DNA of 17,429 nucleotides from Phycisphaerae bacterium (GCA_030448225.1 JAUJNJ010000043.1:1-17429), one strand, 5' to 3'. Positions 1-7,681 are shown, counted from the first letter of the stretch. Translations and numbers: made by a program. Notes: generated by a model not told the origin, from the sequence alone.

Positions 1-794
1 CGGTGGCGTACCTGCCGCAGTCTCGGCGTCCGAGCGCACTGCGTCTGAGTATCCGACGGCTGCGGAAGCGGCGGGAAGAACCGACTGCGCGACGGAAAGA
101 TCACGGCCGTCGCAGAACCACTTCTTGGGTGGCGAAAACAGGATCAGCGGCCGCGCGCCCATCAGAGGTGAAACTTCGACTCCGTCATGCCGGACGGCGA
201 CGCTTTGAAGCGTCGTCTCCCGCGCGAGCGGCGGGGCCGAGCGCGAATGGCGGTGCAACTCAATCCGTACACTGGGCCGGCGGCATCCGAGCCGGACCGC
301 GAGAACTTCGTGTGCCGCTCGTTCCGCGCCGAAATCGAGCGCCCGGCAGAACACGCGACACCGCGGGCCCGTCCTCCGTCCGTCGGAAACTGCGTGTCCG
401 CCGCCAAGTCGCTGCCGGCTGCGCGTGTGGGACCGTTTCCGGGTCGGCATCGACGGTTGCAGGTTCCGCCGCCCGTGCCGGGCACCCCATGCGCGGAACG
501 TACGAAACCTCGGGATGAGGCGATGATCCGCCATCGCTGCCGGGCACCGCTGTATTGCCCACTTAGCGATCGCTGAAATTCCCCACGATCAGTCGCCGCC
601 GGAGCCGCGCCCGCTTGCCCCGCCTGATGACGCCGGCGCGCAGAAAGACGCATCGTCGGCGCAGGACCCGTCATGCGGTGAGGCTCGCACCGGCGCTTTC
701 CGGGAACTGTCCCTCGTGGGGCCCAGCGAAGCCGCCGCGCGGCGCCGCTCCCCCAGCGCGCGGGGAGCAGGTCGGCGCCGCGTCGGCCGGCGCG
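1..794. other. No supported gene (about 0.8 kb)
   Basis: Several open frames cross this stretch on both strands, but none has a recognisable domain, and their arginine/proline-rich translations are typical of chance frames in GC-rich DNA. One minus-strand frame, from an ATG at 162 to the window edge, stays open for about 54 codons. It could be the start of a gene running off the left edge, but its third-position GC is only moderate and no ribosome binding site stands out. The stretch also lies downstream of the PEP-CTERM gene, and I see no convincing hairpin plus T-tract terminator for that gene. Confidence 0.5.
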
Positions 795-2840
795 TCACAT
801 CGCTCGCCGGCGGCGCGCGATCAGCGCCACACTCGCGATCCCGAGGAGGCCCAGGGCGGCAGGCTCCGGAACCGGGGCGACGGTCACGTAGAGCGCTGAC
901 GTCGCAGCGTCGACGGTGAACGTTCCCATCTTGCCGCTGGCGAGTTCCATGGCGGAGAAGTCGGGCGAGTCGAAGGTCGTCACGCCCGTCCAGTCGACGA
1001 GCTTATACACGCCGTCCGCACCCGTCCCGGCGAACGCGAAGGTGTATGCGCCGGGGGTCCCGGCGCCCTTCAGGAAGTCGCTCTCATCATTGGTGAGGTT
1101 GAGGAAGTCGTTATTGACGCCGGCGGCTGCGTCGGCAGCGGCGATGTCGGCCGAGGGGGCGCCCAGTTGGAAGACCCAGGGACTTCCCGCGTTCCAGGTT
1201 AAATCATTCCCAACCGTGATGGTGCTGATACGCCCGGTGGTGCCGGTGACGGCGCCGGGGCGGATCGAGCCCGAGACGGTCGCCGGGCCGCTGACGAGGC
1301 CGGTCCCGGCCAGGATGCCGTTCGACTCGACGTCAAGACCGCCTCCGACTGTCACGACGCCGGCTTTTTTGTTCAGCGTCAACGTGCCCGCGGAGACGGT
1401 CGTCAGGCCGCTGTAGGCGTTCGCGATCGCGTCGTTAGCGCCGGCGCCGAGGGTCATCGTGCCCGCACCCGCCTTCGTGATGCCGCCGTTGGTGATGATG
1501 ACGTTATTGTTCGCGTTACCCGTGTTGTTGGTCGCGATCTGAAGAGACCCGGTGCTGGGAACATCGAACGTCCGCACCGCGCCGCCAAGATCCGCAAACC
1601 CGGCGACGCCAGTGAAGGTGGCAGAGGTGTCCGCACTTCCGATCCTGGCCGTGGTGTTCGGCGCCACGGTGACGTTTCCGTTCAGGATTAATCGACCGCC
1701 GACATTGTTGCCACCGTTCACGCTGATGAGGTACGTGCCGGTCGAGTTTGGAACGCCCGCAGAGTTACTGCCGGGATTGAAGCTAAGCCCTCCCGCTCCG
1801 ACGTTAAGTGAAGTGAACCGACCGTTCGTCGCGTCCGAGGACCCGCCGATGCCAAAGGTTCCGTTGCTGCCACCCAGACTCACGCTGTTAGCCGTCCAGG
1901 TGTAGCGCTTACCGCTTTGTCCAAGTCCGATCCCCGTACCGTTCTCGATCGTGAGCGCGCCGGTCAGCGTGAGGGAATAGCCGTTAGAGAATGGAAGGCT
2001 ACCCGTTCGAGACACGCTCAGACTCTGGAAAGTGTGAGAGAGGAGATTGTCGCCGCCCACGTCGCCGAATCTGGCTGCCCCGGCAGTGACTGACACGCTC
2101 GAATTGCCCAAGTTTCCGATACGACCAACACTCAGTATCCCGCCATCGACCAGGACCGGTCCGTTGATTGCGGCCACGTTGTTCTGCTTGTTCGTGGACA
2201 ACGTGCCGCCGCTGATGGTCGTGAGACCCGTGTAAGTGTTCGCGACCGAGTCCCCGCTGGTAGCGCCCGTCGCACCGCCAAGATTCCATGCACCGCTCTG
2301 GACGGTGAGGCCCATGGTCGTGTTGCCGAGCCCCATGTTCCCGGCGAGCGTATTACCGAAATTTCGGTTCTCGGAAATGTTCGCGGAGTTCAGGGTGAGC
2401 GTGCCGCCGGTCGTCGCCGCCGAGATGCCGGTTCCGGCGATGCTCCCGGTTGTTGTCACGAAGTTCACGCTGAAAAACGACGTGGCATTATTGGTCGTGT
2501 TGACCAAGCTGTTCGTGATGGAATCGACTCTCAGGACAGAGCCGCTTACCCCACCGATGCGGTACCCGGCCGCGTCGGTGCTCTGCGTGATGGACGCGAC
2601 GGTGCGCTCGCTGTTCGGGAGCGTGACGGTCCCGGTCCCGGTGTTAAAGGTGACCGTGTCGGAGATGCTGTTGGGATCGCCGTTTGGAGTCCAGTTCTCG
2701 GGAGTGGCCCAGGAGCCGGAACCGCCAATCCAGACGTAATCTGCGGCAGAAACCTTCGGCGAAGCCGCAAACGCGGCCAAAGTGAGCGCGGCTAAGACGG
2801 ATGATGCCCGCCCGCATGCTGAAGACGTGAACGAACGCAT
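795..2840 (-). CDS. PEP-CTERM surface protein with autotransporter-associated beta-strand repeats
   Basis: 681 aa, secreted and probably surface-sorted. Residues 1-32 form a signal peptide (hydrophobic core SSVLAALTLAAFAAS, then VSAAD). The body is Gly/Thr/Asn/Ser-rich and beta-helical in character. It carries two clear autotransporter-associated beta-strand repeat cores, NTYTGLTTISGGTL near 201-214 and NAYSGLTTVSAGTL near 474-487. The C-terminus is a textbook PEP-CTERM sorting tag: VPEP at 657-660, a hydrophobic helix, then RRRR at about 676-679. In the PEP-CTERM system an exosortase recognises this tag; no exosortase is in the window. The ATG at 2840 is preceded by an AAGGG-type ribosome binding site about 7 nt away. 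The next upstream gene on this strand is the FecR-LamG gene, about 200 bp away. The gene uses more A/T-ending codons than its neighbours. The function beyond a surface or matrix role is unknown. Confidence 0.9.
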   Translation of the reverse strand: MRSFTSSACGRASSVLAALTLAAFAASPKVSAADYVWIGGSGSWATPENWTPNGDPNSISDTVTFNTGTGTVTLPNSERTVASITQSTDAAGYRIGGVSGSVLRVDSITNSLVNTTNNATSFFSVNFVTTTGSIAGTGISAATTGGTLTLNSANISENRNFGNTLAGNMGLGNTTMGLTVQSGAWNLGGATGATSGDSVANTYTGLTTISGGTLSTNKQNNVAAINGPVLVDGGILSVGRIGNLGNSSVSVTAGAARFGDVGGDNLLSHTFQSLSVSRTGSLPFSNGYSLTLTGALTIENGTGIGLGQSGKRYTWTANSVSLGGSNGTFGIGGSSDATNGRFTSLNVGAGGLSFNPGSNSAGVPNSTGTYLISVNGGNNVGGRLILNGNVTVAPNTTARIGSADTSATFTGVAGFADLGGAVRTFDVPSTGSLQIATNNTGNANNNVIITNGGITKAGAGTMTLGAGANDAIANAYSGLTTVSAGTLTLNKKAGVVTVGGGLDVESNGILAGTGLVSGPATVSGSIRPGAVTGTTGRISTITVGNDLTWNAGSPWVFQLGAPSADIAAADAAAGVNNDFLNLTNDESDFLKGAGTPGAYTFAFAGTGADGVYKLVDWTGVTTFDSPDFSAMELASGKMGTFTVDAATSALYVTVAPVPEPAALGLLGIASVALIARRRRAM

Positions 2841-3037
2841 TATGTTTCCCTTCCGATGACCCTATGCCGGTCAAGATATGCTGCCGTCCGCACGCGCGGC
2901 CGGGCCCTCACAGACGTGTCGATTTGCACTGCGCTCGCGGCGCGCGCCGTTAGGCTGACCCCGCCGCGGCCGATTTGGTTGCCGGCTTCCGCCCGTCGCC
3001 GGCCGTGGTCGTCAGTCGCTTTCTAAGACCGACTCAG

Positions 3038-4801
3038 TTACAGGCGCCCGCTCGCCAGCGCGGCGACCTCGGCCGCCGTCAGGGGAGCGGCGTACACGCG
3101 GACGTCGTCGATGTCGCCCTTGAAGAAGCGGTCGGCAAGCGGCGCGTCGGCACCTGCTTGCCGGACGCGGGCGCCGGCGTACCAGTCGCGCGGACCCCTC
3201 AGGTGTCCCGACAGCATGTTCGGGTCGCCGCCGCCCGACATGCTCGTTTGCCCGTTTCGATAGATGCGCCACCCGGTGTTGTCATAGACCGCCGCGATGT
3301 GAACCCACTGGCCGATGTCTTCCGGGGGGACGGGCAGGGTGCGCTTGTGGTCGCGGCTGTATCCTTCGACGCCCAGGCCTGCCTCATACAAGCCGTTGTT
3401 CAACCGCAGGTAGACTTCCCATTCCCGCGTCGCGTCGAGCCCGGTCGACAGGACGTACCCGAAGCCGTTAGTCGCCGTCGGTCGCACCCATGCGGCGAGC
3501 GTCAGGCCCCCGCCTTCGCCGACGGAGCGGTGGTTGCCGAGGTGGGCATAACCATCGGCGCCGGGCATCCGCAGTCCGCTCCCCGCGGCTGCGAACGGTC
3601 CGGGCGCCGGCAGGAGGGAGTCGCCCACGACGCGCCCGGCCACCGGGCCCGCGCCCGACGCGCCGGTCAGACGGCCGTCGGCGAGGCTCTCGAAGTCGTA
3701 GTGAAACAGCAGATCGGCGCGATGCGGGCCGTCCAGGGCGGTTCGGCCTGCGAGGGCCGCCTGACTGTCGGCCCATCTCCGGTAGGCCGCCGTCGCGTGC
3801 GCGCTCGACCAGGCGTCCATCTCGCTTACCCGCGGCACCGGGATCGGCGACTGCGCCATCCGCTCGGCCACCGCCGACCGCGGCGCGACCCGCACGGCCG
3901 ACCCGGCGGCAACGGTGGTCGGGGCGGCCCTCGCCGCACTGCCGGCAACGGCGGTGACGGCGACCGAGCCGGCGACGACGTTCATCCGCGTGCCCTCGCC
4001 GTCGCGGACCTCGACGACGAACTCGGTTCCCAAATCCACGAGCCGGGCCGTCGGCGTGCGGACCGTAAACCCGGCGGCCGCCGACGGGACCACCGCGCTG
4101 AGCATCCCCCGCTCCAGCAACAGGGAACCGCCCGGCTCCTGCGCGAACCGTGCCGGCCCGGCGACCACGACCTGCGCGCCGTCCGCGAACGACAGCTTGA
4201 CCACGCCCGACCGCAGCACCACCGTCCCGGACGGGAGCGCGGTCCCGGGCGTCAAGCCACCTGTTTCCCACTCCGCGTCGATCGCGGCGGCCAACGTCGC
4301 CCTCGCCGGCGATCGACCGGGCAGCCACCCGGCCAGCCACGCCACCAGCAGCACCGACGCCGCCGCCGCCGCGAGCCACGGCCCGCGCCGCCGGCGCGAT
4401 GCGGCCCCACGCGCGTTCGCCGTCGGCGTGAATGGCGCCGGGGCGAGCACCGGTTCCGGCAGGTCGTCCGTCTCCCGGATCGCCGGCAGGCACAACGCGG
4501 AGGACTTCGGGTCGGGCAGCGAGCGGGTCCCGGCACTGCCGCCCGCCCCCTCCAGGGCATCGGACAAGTCGTCGTCGTCGAGGCGGACCTCATCCCGCGT
4601 GCCGGGGGCCGGCGTCAGCACGGACGGGAGGGCGGCATACAGATTGACGCAACGTCGGTAAACCCGCCGAGCCGCCGCGTCGTCCTCCAGCCGTCGGTAG
4701 AGCGCGGCAGCGGCGTCGTCGTCCAAGGTGCCGTCGAGCAGACGAAACACCTGGTCGGTCACGTCGTCGTCGCCATAGTGCGGGTCGAAGCGGCGCATCA
4801 T
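3038..4801 (-). CDS. FecR-domain/LamG-domain membrane protein, putative ECF anti-sigma/sensor
   Basis: 587 aa. The cytoplasmic N-terminus (1-60) is the short acidic/helical segment typical of planctomycete FecR proteins (LLDGTLDDDAAAALYRRLED...). It has no HxxxCxxC zinc anti-sigma motif. After a low-complexity linker, basic residues RRRR precede a single membrane helix at about 141-160. Outside lies a FecR domain at about 180-285, with the core TARLVDLGTEFVVEV at 251-265. A concanavalin/LamG-like domain follows at about 364-572, including LTLAAWVRP at 433, GQWVHIAAVYD at 497 and GDIDDVRVY at 562. I chose the ATG at 4801 because it overlaps the stop of the sigma gene as ATGA; an in-frame ATG follows at 4798. 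The longer open frame upstream only shadows the sigma gene. Role by family knowledge: it transmits an outside signal to the co-transcribed ECF sigma factor. The LamG domain suggests carbohydrate or protein ligand binding (inference). Confidence 0.88.
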   Translation of the reverse strand: MMRRFDPHYGDDDVTDQVFRLLDGTLDDDAAAALYRRLEDDAAARRVYRRCVNLYAALPSVLTPAPGTRDEVRLDDDDLSDALEGAGGSAGTRSLPDPKSSALCLPAIRETDDLPEPVLAPAPFTPTANARGAASRRRRGPWLAAAAASVLLVAWLAGWLPGRSPARATLAAAIDAEWETGGLTPGTALPSGTVVLRSGVVKLSFADGAQVVVAGPARFAQEPGGSLLLERGMLSAVVPSAAAGFTVRTPTARLVDLGTEFVVEVRDGEGTRMNVVAGSVAVTAVAGSAARAAPTTVAAGSAVRVAPRSAVAERMAQSPIPVPRVSEMDAWSSAHATAAYRRWADSQAALAGRTALDGPHRADLLFHYDFESLADGRLTGASGAGPVAGRVVGDSLLPAPGPFAAAGSGLRMPGADGYAHLGNHRSVGEGGGLTLAAWVRPTATNGFGYVLSTGLDATREWEVYLRLNNGLYEAGLGVEGYSRDHKRTLPVPPEDIGQWVHIAAVYDNTGWRIYRNGQTSMSGGGDPNMLSGHLRGPRDWYAGARVRQAGADAPLADRFFKGDIDDVRVYAAPLTAAEVAALASGRL

Positions 4802-5316
4802 GCGGGCCTCCCGTGGCGCAGCGACCGCTCGATGCAGCCGAGCAGTGCCGCGCGCATGCGGTTGAGCCACTTGTAGAGGCTGTTGGCCGAGCGCCCGCTC
4901 TGGCGGGCGAGGTCGTTCAACTTCGCTCCGCCGCTCATGCACTGACGCAGCAGGAGCCGGTCCGGCTCGGACAGCCGCTCGATGCACTCGTGGAGCGCGT
5001 CCCGCTCGTCGGCAAGGTGGTCGGCGTCCTCCTCCGCCTCCTCGGCCATCAGCCCCAGGAGCCGGTCGGAGAAGACCAGACGATCGCGTCGGCGGGACCG
5101 CCGGTGGGTGTAAACCTCCAGCCGGGCGATTCCGCACAGCCAGGGGGTGAATCCTGACTCATCAGCGAGCGAGTCGAACTTCTTCCACGCGACGATGGAG
5201 GCGGCCTGCAGGACCTCTTCCGCGTCGGCCGGGTGGGGCAACAACGACAGGATGTACGCGCGGACGGAGGGTTGGGCACTGACCAGCAGCGCCGTGAATC
5301 GTTCGTAAGAGTTCAC
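4798..5316 (-). CDS. ECF RNA polymerase sigma factor, Rhodopirellula/Verrucomicrobium type
   Basis: About 172 aa from a GTG at 5316. Region 2 is seen in YERFTALL...VRAYILSLLPHPADAEEVLQ, followed by WKKFDS and TPWLCGIARLEVY (core binding and -10 recognition). Region 4 is a helix-turn-helix in KLNDLARQSGRSANSLYKWLNRMRAAL (-35 recognition). An acidic linker (EEAEEDADHL) lies between them. This layout matches the planctomycete/verrucomicrobial ECF subfamily. Start choice: homologues begin just before the Y-E-x-F segment, which favours GTG 5316. A second in-frame GTG at 5379 would add 21 Arg-rich residues. Neither has a strong ribosome binding site. The stop TGA (4800-4798) overlaps the FecR-LamG start, so the two are translationally coupled. 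A repeated promoter-like module lies directly upstream (5396-5450), which suggests autoregulation. Confidence 0.88.
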   Translation of the reverse strand: MNSYERFTALLVSAQPSVRAYILSLLPHPADAEEVLQAASIVAWKKFDSLADESGFTPWLCGIARLEVYTHRRSRRRDRLVFSDRLLGLMAEEAEEDADHLADERDALHECIERLSEPDRLLLRQCMSGGAKLNDLARQSGRSANSLYKWLNRMRAALLGCIERSLRHGRPA

Positions 5317-5395
5317 CCGCGCCCGGTTCCGAATCAACGTGCCGCCCCGTCCGCACCACACCCGTTCGTTCGCCCGCACCTCGCCGGAGTGAGAG

Positions 5396-5450
5396 CCGTA
5401 CAGCCCAATACGTCCGGCCCGCCGGAAATCAGCCGTAAAAAATTTTGCGC
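5396..5450 (-). promoter_or_regulatory. Module A: putative ECF-type promoter of the sigma/FecR operon
   Basis: Read on the minus strand, this segment has an A/T tract (AAAATTTTTT), then ACGGCTGATTT, nine variable bases, CGGACGTA, and TGG..TG.ACGG. The same blocks with the same nine-base spacing occur once more, at 5956-6008 on the plus strand. CGTA resembles ECF -10 elements and the T-rich block lies about where a -35 region would be. The site is about 20 nt above GTG 5379 and about 80 nt above GTG 5316. Calling it a promoter is inference from conservation and position; the repetition itself is seen directly. Confidence 0.45.
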
Positions 5451-5955
5451 GACGTTAAGCGCCCCGACCGCCAACCGTTGCGGCGTGGCGGCTGCGGTCC
5501 CGGACGGTGACGGCGGCCTTGGAGGCGCGAGGACCGTGGCGGTCTGACGTCCAATGACATCGGACAGGTGGCGCCGAGCTCGCGGATCCCACTCTTCTAC
5601 CGTTCCGCCACCGCCACGAGGTCTCGCGGCATCGGACCGGCCCCGGGGTGGGCGGCGGGCTTCGTGGGCTGATGGGGTGAACACCGCGCTCGGCGCGGTC
5701 CCGGTCGAGGAGTGCACCGGGGCCTTTGCGGGCAGCACGGCCCGAGTCGACCCGAGTCGCCAAGGCGAGGCAACGGCGGGTTCATCCGCCGGGCGTTGGG
5801 GTTCAGCGGGAACCTCGTCAACGCCGAGAGGGCGCGCGAACGCTGACGGAGAAGCCGGCGGCCATTAACAGCCTATTAGGCCAGCGCAAGCTGGGCGAAC
5901 ACTTCCGCGGCAACGACGATAACGACGCGGTGGTTACGGCAGCGGGTTTAGCACC
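5451..5955. other. Non-coding stretch between the sigma gene and module B
   Basis: No open frame here has a recognisable domain or consistent codon use. At about 5527-5548 the plus strand reads GGCGGTCTGACGTCCAATGA, related to the GGTCTGACGT core found in the long inverted repeat (6025-6132 and 7411-7521). Weak similarity to module B's upstream flank extends module A's relationship to roughly 5480. Otherwise I see nothing definable. Confidence 0.5.
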
Positions 5956-6008
5956 GCGAAATTTTTCACGGCTGATTTTCCACCGGTCGGACGTAATGGA
6001 TTGAACGG
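5956..6008 (+). promoter_or_regulatory. Module B: second copy of the ECF promoter-like module, divergent
   Basis: On the plus strand this segment carries AAATTTTT, ACGGCTGATTT, a nine-base variable spacer, CGGACGTA and TGG..TG.ACGG in the same order and spacing as module A. It points toward the degenerate prepilin fragment and the intact prepilin-like gene, whose start is about 380 nt downstream. Its right half (CCGGTCGGACGTAATGGA...) also pairs imperfectly with 6028-6055 to form a long hairpin. If module A is the sigma factor's own promoter, B is a candidate second target. Confidence 0.4.
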
Positions 6009-6024
6009 TCCCTCACCTCGTCGC

Positions 6025-6132
6025 CCCGGGACCCGTTCCATCACGTCAGACCGGCGGAACAGCTTATGGTGGTTCCTTACCTCTGCTCGCGGAGATTCAC
6101 CCGCCACAGTGCGCCCCACCTGTCGCGCGTTC
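6025..6132 (+). repeat. Long imperfect inverted repeat, left copy (about 108 bp)
   Basis: Matches the reverse complement of 7411-7521 over essentially its whole length with a few substitutions and one-base gaps. Blocks that match exactly include GGGACCCGTTCC, TCACGTCAGACCGGCGG, CTGCTCGCGGAGATTCACCC (the longest, extending into GCC) and GCGTTC at the inner end. The two copies bracket about 1.3 kb with the intact prepilin-like gene. The left copy runs directly into a degenerate prepilin N-terminal coding segment. A mobile-element end or a duplicated upstream region of prepilin genes would both explain it. Confidence 0.75.
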
Positions 6133-6165
6133 ACATTCGTCGAATGGTTGGTGGTCATCGGCACC
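6121..6165 (+). pseudogene. Degenerate 5' fragment of a prepilin-like gene
   Basis: In one plus frame this stretch translates as CRAFTFVEWLVVIGTA, a decayed version of the [16 protein letters not shown] processing/helix segment in the intact gene about 310 bp downstream. The nucleotides match too (GCGTTCAC.TTCGTCGAA against GCGTTCACGCTCGTCGAA). After about 15 codons the similarity stops: there is no continuing hydrophobic helix and no pilin body. The fragment sits at the inner edge of the long inverted repeat. It is best read as a relic of a second prepilin-type gene, although chance conservation of this short motif cannot be fully excluded. Confidence 0.6.
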
Positions 6166-6385
6166 GCCCGCTGTCGGCGGGCGACATCCCCGAACTGTAC
6201 GACGCGAGTCCACCTGATCGGTAGGCGCCGCGCCACAGGGCGCGAAGCGGCGCGAAGCGCCCAACGGACCGGCCGCCCATTTCTTTCCGGCGCGACGTGA
6301 TCTCCAAGAGGCGGTTGCGTCACGGCCGACGCTCGTGTCGACATCTGTAACCGATCAATTTATGTCGCGACAGAAGGACCCAATC

Positions 6386-7231
6386 ATGATGTACCCCCCA
6401 GCCGTCAGTCGGGTTTCCCGCGCCGCGGGCCGCCGCGCGTTCACGCTCGTCGAACTCCTGGTCGTGATCGGCATCATCGCGTTGCTGATCTCGGTCCTGC
6501 TGCCCGCCCTGAGCCGGGCGCGGGAGAACGCGAATCGCGTCAAGTGCACGAGCAACTTGCGGCAACTCGGGCTCGCCATGATCATGTACGTCGAGGCGAA
6601 CAAGGGCGCGTTCCCTGCGTCGGGGATTAACTTTTCGTACCAAGGGTCGGGCACGTCGTACCGCGGCCGGGCGACGAAGGAAGACTGGATCTACTGGCGT
6701 AGCCCGGGCGCGACCGGCAGCTGGCAGTTGAAGGATTCGGCGATTGCACCGTACGCCGGCGGGTTGAAGAGCGACGAGTTGCTGCTCTGCCCGAGCGACC
6801 CCGTACAGGGGCCGCGGCCCAACGGGTCGGGGTATCGGTTCAGCTACACCTACAACCGCATGCTGACGTCGTTCAAGGAATTGAACGGATTCGCACCCGG
6901 TCCGAAGATGTCGAAGATCAAGCGGACGGCAGAGAAGGTGATGCTGGTCGAGGAGGACGAGCGCACGATCAACGACGGGCGCTGGGAGCCGCACTTGGGC
7001 AACTACGCCGGCGTGCCGGGCCGCGGCATTGACGTGCTGGCGATCCGCCACGACCGCACCCGTAAGATGCCGGACACCGTTACCGCGCCGCCCAGCGGGC
7101 AGGCAACGACCGCCGACAACGTCTTCAACGGCGACCGCAGGGGCAACGCCGTCTTCCTCGACGGCCACGCCGACTACGTGGAACGCGCGTTCGTCCACAC
7201 CCGGGAGAACTTCGACCCGCACATGAATTGA
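6386..7231 (+). CDS. Prepilin-like protein (type II secretion/type IV pilin N-terminus, planctomycete H-X9-DG-like family)
   Basis: 281 aa and the only plus-strand gene here. After a short basic leader comes the class III signal [20 protein letters not shown] (15-34), with Glu at +5 after cleavage before Phe19; Ala rather than Gly precedes the cut. The hydrophobic helix continues to about residue 41, then [25 protein letters not shown], which is highly typical of planctomycete pseudopilins. A globular C-terminal domain follows, with LLLCPSDP near 130 and a terminal [15 protein letters not shown] matching the H-X9-DG-like tail. These proteins occur in large paralogous sets in planctomycetes; most individual functions are unknown. 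ATG 6386 is preferred over the in-frame ATG 6362 and an upstream start at 6335 because AGAAGGA ends 7 nt before it. The gene lies inside a long inverted repeat and is followed by a strong hairpin. Confidence 0.9.
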   Translation: MMYPPAVSRVSRAAGRRAFTLVELLVVIGIIALLISVLLPALSRARENANRVKCTSNLRQLGLAMIMYVEANKGAFPASGINFSYQGSGTSYRGRATKEDWIYWRSPGATGSWQLKDSAIAPYAGGLKSDELLLCPSDPVQGPRPNGSGYRFSYTYNRMLTSFKELNGFAPGPKMSKIKRTAEKVMLVEEDERTINDGRWEPHLGNYAGVPGRGIDVLAIRHDRTRKMPDTVTAPPSGQATTADNVFNGDRRGNAVFLDGHADYVERAFVHTRENFDPHMN

Positions 7232-7286
7232 TCCGGTGACGACCGTCGCGTTGCCACGCCAACAGATTCACCCATCAATCGCCGAC

Positions 7287-7315
7287 GACACGCCCGGATG
7301 ATCTCCGGGCGTGTC
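7287..7315 (+). terminator. Hairpin downstream of the prepilin-like gene
   Basis: A perfect 11-bp stem (GACACGCCCGG with CCGGGCGTGTC) encloses a 7-nt loop, starting 55 nt after the prepilin stop codon. No T-tract follows, so it is either an intrinsic terminator lacking the U-run or a stem that protects the mRNA 3' end. Confidence 0.6.
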
Positions 7316-7410
7316 ACGATATCGCAAGGTCGGTTCCGGCCGGCGCCTTCCGCACGCGATGCAATGTTCGGTCCCGCTCAGGCGGCCGGACCGGCACCTC
7401 CCCGCTGGGC

Positions 7411-7521
7411 GAACGCACGACAAGCGTGGCGCGCGCTTTGGCGGGTGAATCTCCGCGAGCAGGCGTAACGAACCCCCGATGAGTTGTCCCGCCGGTCTGA
7501 CGTGAAGGAACGGGTCCCGGG
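7411..7521 (-). repeat. Long imperfect inverted repeat, right copy (about 111 bp)
   Basis: The inverted partner of 6025-6132. Read on the minus strand it gives GGGACCCGTTCC, TCACGTCAGACCGGCGG, the CTGCTCGCGGAGATTCACCC block, then GCGCGCCACGCTTGTCGTGCG and TTC. Beyond the final GCGTTC the two copies diverge, and this side has no recognisable pilin motif. The outer end lies 20 nt from the 3' end of tRNA-Arg. Confidence 0.75.
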
Positions 7522-7541
7522 TCCGGCGCGAGTGGTGGAAG

Positions 7542-7615
7542 CGTTCCCGTCAGGGGTCGAACCTGAAACCTTCGGCTTCGGAGGCCGACGCTCTATCCAA
7601 TTGAGCTACGGGAAC
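7542..7615 (-). tRNA. tRNA-Arg (anticodon CCG)
   Basis: On the minus strand all four arms fold. The acceptor stem is GTTCCCG with CGGGAAC. The D-arm contains GCTCAATTGGATAGAGC. The anticodon stem TCGGC/GCCGA encloses the loop CTCCGAA, giving anticodon CCG (Arg, codon CGG). The T-stem TCAGG/CCTGA carries the loop TTCGACC. The discriminator base is G and CCA is not encoded directly after it. The gene is 74 nt. It lies downstream of the ferritin-like gene on the same strand, and its 3' end faces the inverted-repeat cassette. Confidence 0.95.
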
Positions 7616-7652
7616 AGCGTGTTTTTGGGACGGCGGGATGGTAGCCAAATCG

Positions 7653-7681
7653 GCGGGCCGTGTCTACGCCTTTCGGCCCGC
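7653..7681 (-). terminator. Hairpin between the ferritin-like gene and tRNA-Arg
   Basis: A perfect 8-bp GC-rich stem (GCGGGCCG with CGGCCCGC) with a 13-nt loop begins 9 nt after the ferritin-like stop codon. The only U-rich feature is a CCCAAAAAC tract further on, which is the wrong base on this strand. It is a plausible but not strong terminator separating that gene from the tRNA. Confidence 0.4.

Noticed and set aside
3..674. Overlapping open frames on both strands at the left edge
   Set aside because: No start signal, domain or consistent codon bias; typical GC-rich chance frames.
2975..4876. Very long plus-strand open frame (633 codons) opposite the FecR-LamG gene
   Set aside because: Arg/Pro/Gly-rich with no domain; it is the antisense shadow of a gene with clear FecR and LamG motifs and high third-position GC.
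7411..7615. Integrative element attachment site at tRNA-Arg
   Set aside because: No duplicate of the tRNA 3' segment and no integrase were found in the window; kept only as a low-interest lead.
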